A stretch of DNA of 24,770 nucleotides, taken from the NCBI RefSeq assembly GCF_000499385.1, contig NW_013654369.1:1-24770 (forward strand), read 5' to 3'. Shown here piece after piece: positions 17,629-24,770 of the stretch. The position numbers were made by a program, and so were the translations under genes. Every line of letters begins with the position of its first letter. Position 1 is the first letter of the stretch. The notes under the pieces were generated by a model. It saw only the letters and a program-made list of their open reading frames with translations. It searched no databases and was not told the DNA's origin. The DNA comes from Eimeria necatrix. Its lineage: Eukaryota; Apicomplexa; Conoidasida; Eucoccidiorida; Eimeriidae.

Positions 17629-18852
17629 GCTGCAAAAGGCGCTTTTTTTTCAAAAAAGTGGTTAAAGACAAAAGACAAAAGAAAACTTGGGGGGGGGTGG
17701 GGGGCTCTTTCTGTGAGGTCCAGTGGACCATTTTTTAATTAAAGGTTTTGTCTCGCTTTGCTCTTTATGGATTTCCAAAAGAAAAAGAAATAAAAGACTT
17801 TTATTTGGCAAATTTAAAAGAAAAACAGTCTTTGGAATTTGCTGCATGCGCTGCTGCGCCGAGGCGTTTTGCAAGTTCTGCACTGGGGCGGCGGCGCGAG
17901 TGGTTCTCGACTTTGCGGGAAGTAAAGCTGAAAATGGATTAAAAAGGAAACAAATAAAAGGAAATAAATGCAAATAGTTTCCGAGAAGTCCTTTTGAAGA
18001 AGGAAATGGGAGTTTCTGAGAAGATCGCCGCGGCCGACACCCGGAGAGCGGCGGGCAGCCCGCGGAGGGAAACTGCGGCGAAAAAGAAAACTTGGCGCGC
18101 CAAAAGACGCAAAAACAAATGAAATATCGGAAACTTATTTCGAATTTGCGCCAAAGTCCGAAAATTGGAAGCTTTTCAAAGAAGTGGCGAAGTGGTTTCG
18201 CCTCCAGGTTGTTGCTGGCTATCCGACCAGCGGCTTCCGAGGTGTACAGACACCTCGTGCTGGCCGCGCGGACCCCCGCGATCTTCCGCGTTGCCGCTCA
18301 CAAATTATTCTGCAAAAACTTCTGCACAAATAATTTAAAATTTGCAGTTTCGGAGAGCCAATTTTTTCCGAAAAGGGCTCAAAATCGCAGCGGATCGGGT
18401 GACTGCGCGCCGCGCGAGCCGCAGCAGCGGGCTCTTCACTCTGGCGGTCATTCGCGTCTTAAATTGCTTTCTGAGGACTTGAAAACTTTTTTTTGATTTA
18501 ATTTTTTACTTTTGAGTTCTTTTTTCGCGCTTTTTCCGCTTTGCAGCTCCCGGCAGACCCCAGCGGCTCGCGCCGCAGCCACGGGAGAAACTGCAGCGCC
18601 TCGGCTCTGCTTCTGTGCGCCTGAGGGCCTCTGCGCGCAGCAGAAGCCTCTTCTGCTGCAGTTGCTGCTGCAGCTGCTGCTGCAGTTGCTGCTGCAGTTG
18701 CTGCTGCAGTTGCTGCTGCAGTTGCTGCTGCTGCGGCTGCCTTCGGCGCCGCCAGAAGGCGTCGGCGGCGCGGGGATGCGCGCAGAGTAGCTGGTGGCTG
18801 CAGCAGCTCTTCCGGGGCTCTGCTTTCCCCCCTTGCTGCTCCCTCCGCGCAT

Positions 18853-18906
<54 letters not shown>

Positions 18907-18921
18907 GCAGCAGCAGCGGCC
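17629..18921. other. Intergenic / leader region
   Basis: Mixed AT-rich and unique DNA without a convincing gene. It includes a dyad at 18239-18256, a run of CAGTTGCTGCTG-type units at 18655-18735 and a CAG tract at 18855-18920 that ends next to the next gene's ATG. Frames at 17723-17977 and 18092-18496 are open but resemble nothing I know; a leader exon cannot be excluded. Confidence 0.45.
18239..18256. promoter_or_regulatory. Dyad GAGGTGTACAGACACCTC
   Basis: 18-bp dyad with matched GAGGTGT/ACACCTC arms around an asymmetric centre (TACAGACA variant), about 0.68 kb upstream of the 18922 start codon. Confidence 0.75.
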
Positions 18922-20205
18922 ATGACGAGCCCGTACATGGTCTCGCGCCCGATTTACGGGTGCCCGCTTTCGCAGGGGCCCCCCGTGACGTTCGCGTCGC
19001 TGGGGCCCCCAGGGGCCCCCCTGGGGCCCCCAGGGGCCCCCCTGGGGCCCTCCTGGGCCCCCCTGGGGCCCCCGGGGGCCCCCGGGGCCCCGGGGGCCCC
19101 CCTGCTGGGGGTCCCCAGCGGGGGCCCCCGGGGCTCCCTGGGGCCCCCGGCGCTGGTTCCTTGGGCGCGAGGGCCCCCTGCAGCAGCAGCAGCAGCCGGC
19201 AGCAGCAGCAGCAGCAGCAGCAGCAGCTGGGAGAAGCTGTCGAGCCTGCGGAGCAGCCCCGGAATAATAATGCTGCTGCTGCAGCTGCTGCTGACGAACT
19301 CTTTGTTTGCTTCTGTGGGGCGCTGCGACTTCAACTTTGCGGTGTACCTGCTGGGGTACCACTTGTGGTGTATAGACAGCTGCTGCGCAAGTCGCGCTGC
19401 GCTGCAGCGGCTGCTGCGCAGCGCGCAGCAGCTCGCAGTGCTGCTGTCTTTGTCATCTTTTGCGGACATTTTATTTCTTTTCGTGGCTTTTTCCACTTGG
19501 ACTTGCGAAACCCCAAACCCTAATTCGTGTTTTCCAGACCCCCAGGACCTCCAGGTCCGCTGGGCCCTCGCCGCGCACGCCTGGGCCCTCGGACTCTCCC
19601 TCCTCAACCTCCTCCTCAAGGTCCCTAGGGTTTAGGGTTTAGGGTTTAGGGTTTGGGGTTTGGGGGCGGCAGCGCTTGCTGGGGACGGCGCGGCGGGGAG
19701 GGCTTGGGGTTTGGGGGGCTTCGCGACTCCGGGGAGGGTTTAGGGTTTAGGGTTTAGGGTTTAGGGTTTGGGGGCTTCGGGGAGGGTTTAGGGTTTGCGG
19801 GAAGCACTGCGTCGCGGTTGCACCGATGCAGGGGACTTCAGTCACTCAGGGGCTAGCTAGGGTTTAGGGTTTGGGGTTTAGGGTTTAGGGTTTGGGGTTT
19901 AGGGTTTAGGGTTTGGGGTTTAGGGTTTAGGGTTTAGGGTTTGGTTTGTGAACAGGTGCTCGTAATCTTTCTGAGCTTCTCGTGGGTGCAGCAGCAGAGT
20001 GAGCCAAACCCTAAACCCTAAACCCTACACCACCGCAGCGTCTCTAGACCTCTCGCCACGCTCTGCAGTGGGGTTAGGGTTTAGGGTTTAGGGTTTAGGG
20101 TTTAGGGTTTGGGGTTTCTGTTCAGGGAGAGTCCTGGGCCTAACGAGCAGCATGGGCACGGCGATGTCGCCCCCTCAGGCGGCGCCTCTGACTATGTGCG
20201 ACTAA
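18922..20205 (+). CDS. Hydrophobic four-exon protein, possibly PEX11-like
   Basis: Exons 18922-19620, 19832-19861, 19956-19998 and 20126-20205 sum to 852 nt: 283 codons plus TAA, in frame throughout. The start GCCATGACG gives MTSPYMVSRPIYGCP. A Gly-Pro-Pro-Ala insert follows, encoded by a GGGGGCCCCC cluster (18975-19165), then a short Ser run. The C-terminal half is hydrophobic: FNFAVYLLGYHLWCIDSCC, LAVLLSLSSFADILFLFVAF, WALAAHAWALGLSLLNLLLK, VLVIFLSFSW and a final VLGLTSSMGTA. Small size, this arrangement and a terminal GLxSS resemble PEX11 (peroxisome proliferation), but the similarity is loose and other membrane proteins fit. Donors are AAG|GTCCCT, AGG|GTTTAG and CAGA|GTGAGC; introns carry telomere-like blocks. 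The 30-nt exon 2 could be skipped in frame. Confidence 0.55.
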
Positions 20206-20440
20206 ACCCTAAACCCTAAACCCTAAACCCTAAACCCTCGCGAGGGTTTGTCGGCAGCGGCGCAAGGAAGGCTTCTTCCTAGATTCAGCTAAACCCTAGC
20301 TAGGGTTTAGGGTTTCGTTTGCATCAAAAAACTCCGGCCGGGGCGGCTGGGCCTAAACCCTAAACCCCCGGATAACTTTTGCATCAGGTGTCCGCGCACG
20401 CAGGGATTAGGGTTTAGGGTTTAGGGTTTAGGGTTTAGCG
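19627..20440. repeat. Telomere-like blocks in introns and downstream
   Basis: TTTAGGG blocks at 19628-19660, 19737-19770, 19858-19945 (with periodic TTTGGGG variants), 20073-20120 and 20405-20440; CCCTAAA blocks at 20005-20028 and 20203-20239. The first four T blocks and the first C block lie in introns of the 18922 gene; the block from 20203 overlaps its stop codon. Confidence 0.9.
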
Positions 20441-20590
20441 CGGACTAGTGCAGCAAATCGAAGCCGCCGATGCAGCAAGGAAAAGCCAACCACCGAAATC
20501 AAATAAACCCCTCCCAGGTGTACAGACACCCCAACTAATCCCCTCAAATGCAACAAAAGGGACAAACAAATAAAACCCTCCAACCACTTC

Positions 20591-20815
20591 TGGGGCCCCC
20601 CGACATCTTGGGGGCCCCCCGACATCTTGGGGGCCCCCCGACATCTTGGGGGCCCCCCGACATCTTGGGGGCCCCCAGCAGGTCTTGGGGGCCCCCCCGA
20701 GATCTTAGGGGCCCCCACAAGGTCTTGGGGGGCCCCACGACATCTTGGGGGCCCCCCAGACATCTTGGGGGCCCCCCAGACATCTTGGGGCCCCTAAGAC
20801 CTCCTGGGGTTCAGC
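20591..20815. repeat. 20-bp minisatellite, GGGGGCCCCCCGACATCTTG
   Basis: About 11 imperfect copies of the 20-bp unit in tandem. Degenerate units change the right half (AGCAGGTCTTG, GAGATCTTA) but keep the G5C5 core. Confidence 0.9.
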
Positions 20816-20945
20816 TCCTAGGGGCCCCCAAGTGTACCCCCAGGGGCCCCCTGGGGGCCCCCCTGGGGGCCCCCCCCATCGCGGGGCCCCTAGGGGCCCC
20901 TAAGGCCTCCCGGGGGCCCCCAAGATCTGCCGGGTGCCCCCCCCA

Positions 20946-21112
20946 GTCTTTTGGGGCCCCCAGTACCCTTTGGGGGCCCCCCAGTACCCTTTCAGGGCCA
21001 CCAGTACCCTTTGAGGGCCCCCAGTACCCTTTGGGGGCCCCCAGTACCCTTTGGGGGCCCCCAAAGGGCACTGGGGGCCCCCAGTACCCTTTGGGGGCCC
21101 CCCGAAGGGCCC
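20946..21112. repeat. 20-bp minisatellite, GGGGGCCCCCAGTACCCTTT
   Basis: About eight copies of a second 20-bp unit with the same G5C5 core but an AGTACCCTTT half. It ends at the stop codon of the BAR gene (21114-21116). Confidence 0.88.
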
Positions 21113-21113
21113 C

Positions 21114-21233
21114 TCAAAGGAGCCCCGGGAGAGGGCCATTGTTGGTTTGCTGCTGCTGCTCCAAAAGAGCAGCAGCATCTTTGCTGCTGCTTGCATGCGG
21201 CGCAGCTGCCCCGCCCGCGTCACTGTTGGGCCA

Positions 21234-21269
<36 letters not shown>

Positions 21270-21286
21270 ATTGGGCGTTCCCCCCC

Positions 21287-21347
<61 letters not shown>

Positions 21348-21693
21348 GATCTTTCTCTTCAACTCCTCAGTCTCCTCCCGCACTTGTCTTTCTATTTCTT
21401 TGTCTTTATTCCATTCGCAGTTCGCAGCATCGAAGGGCCCCAGCAGCTCCGGCAGCGGCAGCAGGTTCAGGGGGGCCCCCGGGGGGCCCCCCGGGGGGCC
21501 CCCTGGGGGGCCCCCCAGGGGGCCCCCCAGGGGGGCCCCCCCTTGGGGGCCCCCCGGGGGGCCCCCAAGGGGGGCCCCCCCGCTGAGCCCCCAGTGCTCT
21601 CCTTCCTCTCCCAAATCAAGTAAGTCTGCCTCCGCTCCTACGACTGGTGCTGCTGCTGCTGCTGCTGCTGCTGCGTCCTGCGCAGCCGCAGCA

Positions 21694-21726
<33 letters not shown>

Positions 21727-21868
21727 GCGTCTGGGGGCCCCTCGCTGCCGAAGCTCAGCAAATCCTCAAGGGGCCCCAGGGGGCCCCCTTTGCCTTGCTG
21801 GGGGCCCCCCGTGTCTTCTGCGGGGTCGGGCGCTGTGGAGGAGCCTGCAGCGGGAGCTTCTGGTGCAG

Positions 21869-21909
<41 letters not shown>

Positions 21910-22021
21910 CCGTTGCTGCTGCTGCTGCTGCTGTCTTTGTCTGTGCCCTGCTGCAGCTGCCCGTCGCCTCCTTTGAGGCTCTCCTTTTCCGCGTCTTTGC
22001 TAAAGCGCCCTGCGTCCCCGC

Positions 22022-22067
<46 letters not shown>

Positions 22068-22463
22068 GGCGCCTGAGGCGGCCGCTGGCGAGCAGCAGCG
22101 CAGCAAGCCGCTTGCTGCGCTGCTGGCAGCTGCTGCGGAGCTGCTTGTTCAGCAGCAAGTGCTGCTGCAGCGGCTGCAGCACATTAAAAAGTAAATCTCT
22201 TTTGAATCTGCTGAAGACAGCGTGTGGGGCGTCGGCCCGGGCGATGCGGTGTACAGACTCCCGGTAGCAGCAAACATCCCGGGATATGAAAAAGTCGGAC
22301 TTTTTGGAAAGGGTTTTGACTGCTGCTTCGCTGAGGACTTCGAGGCTGCAGCAGAGGGTTTGGAAACCCTCGAGACAAACCCTAACTCCCCTTTCTAGGG
22401 TTTGGAGGGCGCTGTCGTACTGCTGCAGGTCCCGCACCATCCCCTCAAACACGGGGTCTTCAC

Positions 22464-22502
<39 letters not shown>

Positions 22503-22572
22503 GCTGCAGCCGCTCCGCCCAACTCGACAGCTCCTGCTTCAGCTGCTGCAGCGCCTCCTCCACGCCCGCCAT
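21114..22572 (-). CDS. BAR-domain-like protein with repeat-rich tail; frame change at CAG tract
   Basis: ATG at 22572. Residues 1 to about 170 are helical: MAGVEEALQQLKQELSSWAE, FEGMVRDLQQYDSALQTLER, FQTLCCSLEVLSEAAVKTL, then FKRDLLFNVLQPLQQHLLL and QQRSKRLAALLLASGRLRRL. The 'F.r.l...vl.Pl..hL...k.lrs...kRs' pattern is that of BAR domains, which dimerise and bind curved membrane. This frame stops soon after a CAG tract (22023-22064). A second frame, one base shifted and lacking its own early ATG, carries on: FSKDAEKESLKGGDG, Ser run, PLEDLLSFGSEGP, Ala runs, AEADLLDLGEEGEHWG, a Gly-Pro insert, LPELLGPFD, a charged helix NKDKEIERQVREETEELKRK, Gln run and stop at 21114. LLDLG resembles a clathrin-box-like motif, so a trafficking role is possible. 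I treat it as one gene with a frame break in the repeat. No other introns are seen. Confidence 0.62.
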
Positions 22573-22575
22573 CCC

Positions 22576-23285
22576 GCAAACCCTAAACCCTTCAAACCCT
22601 AAACCCTAAACCCTAAACCCTAAACCCTCGGCAAGAAGAACGACGCCGAAGCCGCCAGCCGCCGAGACGCCGCAGCCGCTGCACGTACTACACCCAAACC
22701 CCGAAAGACAGACCAAACCCTCACGCAAACCCTAACGCAAACCCTAAACCCTAAAAAAGCGCTGCAGCAAACCACAAACCACAAACCCTCCTCAAACCCT
22801 CGCCAGCCAGCCCCCGCAGCTGCTGCTCCTGCTGCTGCTGCTCCTGCTGCCACCGCGCAGGGCTGCGCCGCAATCGATGCAGCCGCCAACAACCCGCACC
22901 CTAAACCCTAAACCCTAAACCCTAAACCCTAAACCCTAAACCCTCCTCCACCCTTTCTCCACTCAATCCCCCCGCCCTATCCGCATGCAACCCGCCTACC
23001 TCGCCAAACCCTAAACCCTAAACCCTAAACCCTAGGAGCGCTAGCGCCGCTCCTCCCAAACCCTAATCTCACTCTCTCTGCGCCACATTCCCCAGAAACG
23101 CAACCACCAAAACAACCCAGCCACGCAAACCCTAGCCTAAACCCTAAACCCTAAACCCTAAACCCTAAACCCTAATGGCGACGCAACGCCGCTCCTCCGC
23201 ACCTCCCACCCGCACACCACCGGCCACCGCGAGCCTTCGCCGCCGACTCTAAACCCTAAACCCTAAACCCTAAACCCTAAAACCT
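22576..23285. repeat. CCCTAAA blocks with unique spacers, upstream of the BAR gene
   Basis: All blocks here are CCCTAAA on plus (22576-22628, 22899-22945, 23004-23034, 23136-23175, 23248-23282), with 40-260 bp spacers. None of the spacers gives a convincing exon. They may hold 5'-untranslated exons of the minus-strand BAR gene, whose ATG lies 11 bases from the first block. Confidence 0.85.
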
Positions 23286-24227
23286 CCGAGACGGCTGCTA
23301 AACTGAACTTTTAGTGCCAAATTTAGAGTCTTCAACAAACCCCCGAAAACATGGAAGGTTCGCCCTACCTCGAGGGGCCCCCCGGGGGCCCCCAAGGGTT
23401 TAGGGTTTAGGGTTTAGGCTCCCCAACGAACCCACAAGGGGCCCCCAAAAGGCCCTCAAAGGGGCCCCAAGGGGCCCCTTGGCCCTCAAAGGGGCCTCAA
23501 GGGGCCCCCAGGGGGCCCCCAAGAGGGGCCCCAGGTGACTTCGGGGGGCCCCCTCCTGTAACAACCCAAGAGGGCCCTCAGGTACCCTCTTAGCCCTGGG
23601 GGCCCCTGGGGGGGCCCCTAGGGGCCCCAGGGCTAAAAGGGTACTAAAGACCCCTAACCCCAGGACCCTTTCAGGGCCCCTCTGGGGGGCCCCCGAGGGG
23701 CCCCTAGGGGGGCCCCTGCTACGGACCGCCTTTCTGGGGAGGCGCAGATGGCGAGAACTAAACCCTAAACCCTAAACCCTAAACCCTAAACCCTCGAAAT
23801 TGCATATTTGGTTGCCATGGGGCAAAAACGCCTTTTCTTTTTGCTTATTTCCAGCAGCAAGTAAATGTGGAAAGGAAATAAAAATAAAAAATAAAAAAAG
23901 AAAAATAAAAGAAATAAACAAATCCAAAAAACGCAAATAAATGCATGCGCTGCAGCCTGCAAGTGGCAATCTCCTTCGAATTTATTAATTTTAATTTTAA
24001 TTTTAATTTTAATTTCAATTTTAACTTTAATTTTAACTTCTTTTTGTAGTAATATTTATTTATTGCTTTTTCGGGTTTTACACTTTTCCAAAGAGATCCA
24101 TTTTGGAGGCACTTGTGGTGGCCCAGTAGGTCGGTTGTCACTGCTTAGGGTTTAGGGTTTAGGGTTTAGGGTTTGTGGGCGGGCTTTGGAGTCAAAGTGC
24201 TCATTGAATTCAACTGAAAGCAGCCAA

Positions 24228-24330
24228 GTGCATGCATTTGCATGCATGCACTTGCATGCAAATGCATGCACTTGCATGCATGCAAATGCATGCATGCACT
24301 TGCCTGCATGCATGAAAATGCATGCACTTG
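24228..24330. promoter_or_regulatory. TGCATGCA cluster
   Basis: About 100 bp almost entirely of overlapping TGCATGC/GCATGCA units joined by ACTT or AAA. TGCATGCA is a known ApiAP2-type motif in Apicomplexa. Isolated GCATGC copies also occur, for example at 658, 4008, 5127, 15688, 15880, 16082 and 23943. Confidence 0.75.
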
Positions 24331-24491
24331 GCTGTTTGCTGCTTCAAAGAAAGACGAAAGTGCAGCTCGGGGAGCCCGGAAATAAAAAATAAAATAAATA
24401 AAATAAGAAAGTGCACAAAATAAAATAAAAAGGAAATAAAATAATCGAAGAAATCAAAAAGAACAAAAAGAAGAAAAAAGCGCCGGCGCAC

Positions 24492-24509
24492 GAGCTGTCT
24501 GTACACCCC
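24492..24509. promoter_or_regulatory. Dyad variant GAGCTGTCTGTACACCCC
   Basis: Reverse-oriented member (TGTCTGTACA) of the dyad family, 33 bp from a perfect copy. Confidence 0.65.
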
Positions 24510-24542
24510 ACGCCTCCGCCGCGCAACAAAAAAACTCAAACT

Positions 24543-24562
24543 TGAGGTGTACGTACACCTCA
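24543..24562. promoter_or_regulatory. Perfect 20-bp palindrome TGAGGTGTACGTACACCTCA
   Basis: A fully symmetric member of the dyad family, placed between AT-rich DNA and a GGGGCCCC cluster, as may be expected near a gene start outside the window. Confidence 0.88.
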
Positions 24563-24770
24563 GCAGCCCTAGCCCCTGGCCCCTCCCCTTTCTTGGGGCC
24601 TCCTTTCCACAGGGGCCCCCAGGGGCCCCAGGGGCCCCAGGGCCCCCAGGGGCCCCCGGGGCCCCGGGGGCCCCAGGGGCCCCCGGGGCCCCAGCGGGGC
24701 CTGCACTACGGCGCCCAGGGGGGCCCCCAGGACGGCTCTGGGGGGGCCCCCCGGGGCCCCCGGGGCCCCC

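Larger units (their letters stand above)
20206..21113. other. Convergent intergenic region
   Basis: Lies between the ends of the plus-strand 18922 gene and the minus-strand BAR gene. Contains telomere-like blocks, short unique spacers, a dyad variant at 20516-20532 and two GGGGGCCCCC minisatellites. Gly-Pro-rich frames on both strands are shadows of the minisatellites. Confidence 0.6.
23286..24770. other. Right-end region without a supported gene
   Basis: GGGGGCCCCC clusters at 23370-23730 and 24600-24770, telomere-like blocks at 23758-23794 and 24145-24175, AT-rich DNA 23800-24080 with a TTTTAA array at 23985-24040, a TGCATGCA cluster, and two dyads near 24.5 kb. Minus-strand frames at 23772-24539 are rich in Phe, Ile and Lys and look non-coding. 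Confidence 0.6.

Noticed and set aside
18448..19362. 304-codon minus Ser/Arg/Gly-rich frame
   Set aside because: Shadow of CAG and G5C5 repeats opposite the better-supported 18922 gene.

Overview
The window looks like nuclear DNA of a coccidian apicomplexan, almost certainly Eimeria. It combines hundreds of interspersed telomere-type heptamers (TTTAGGG / CCCTAAA, in both orientations), very many CAG/CTG tracts that read as Ala, Gln, Ser or Leu runs, GGGGGCCCCC clusters, and AT-rich simple repeats between genes. E. tenella is known for 'R-segments' with CAG repeats, AAACCCT repeats and homopolymeric amino-acid runs. Most long open frames here are repeat shadows. The real genes appear only when short exons are read between the telomere-like arrays, so models below are hand-spliced from GT/GC..AG sites, phase matching and remembered protein-family similarity. 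No alignment was run.

Layout. (1) 1-153, minus: 5' end of a gene with a signal-peptide or signal-anchor-like N-terminus, cut by the window edge. (2) 154-2416: intergenic, AT-rich, with TTAA and TTTA arrays and palindromes. (3) 2417-6867, minus: a many-exon Ku70 (XRCC6) homologue. (4) 6868-8240: divergent intergenic region with the longest telomere-like array, a GGGGCCCC cluster and a CAG tract. (5) 8241 to about 15.3 kb, plus: a gene of about 23 exons, best matched to the zeta-1 subunit of the AP-5 adaptor complex (AP5Z1). (6) About 15.5-16.7 kb: AT-rich intergenic. (7) About 16.73-17.63 kb, plus: a weak, unidentified spliced gene. (8) 17.63-18.92 kb: intergenic or 5' leader. (9) 18922-20205, plus: a four-exon, 283-residue hydrophobic protein whose model closes exactly in frame (PEX11-like at best). 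(10) 20206-21113: convergent intergenic region with 20-bp GGGGGCCCCC minisatellites. (11) 21114-22572, minus: a BAR-domain-like protein with a one-base frame change inside a CAG tract. (12) 22573-24770: telomere-like blocks, GGGGCCCC clusters, a TGCATGCA cluster and palindromes, with no gene I can support.

The main biological point is that in the Ku70 and AP5Z1 genes the telomere-like arrays are the introns. The repeat itself supplies many 5' splice sites (G|GTTTAG in one orientation, GTAAAC at exon junctions in the other) and some 3' sites (TTTAG|). CTG tracts ending in CAG serve as other 3' splice sites. A second signal is a dispersed dyad, core TGTACGTACA, with about 19 copies whose flanking arms co-vary; some copies lie inside coding exons.
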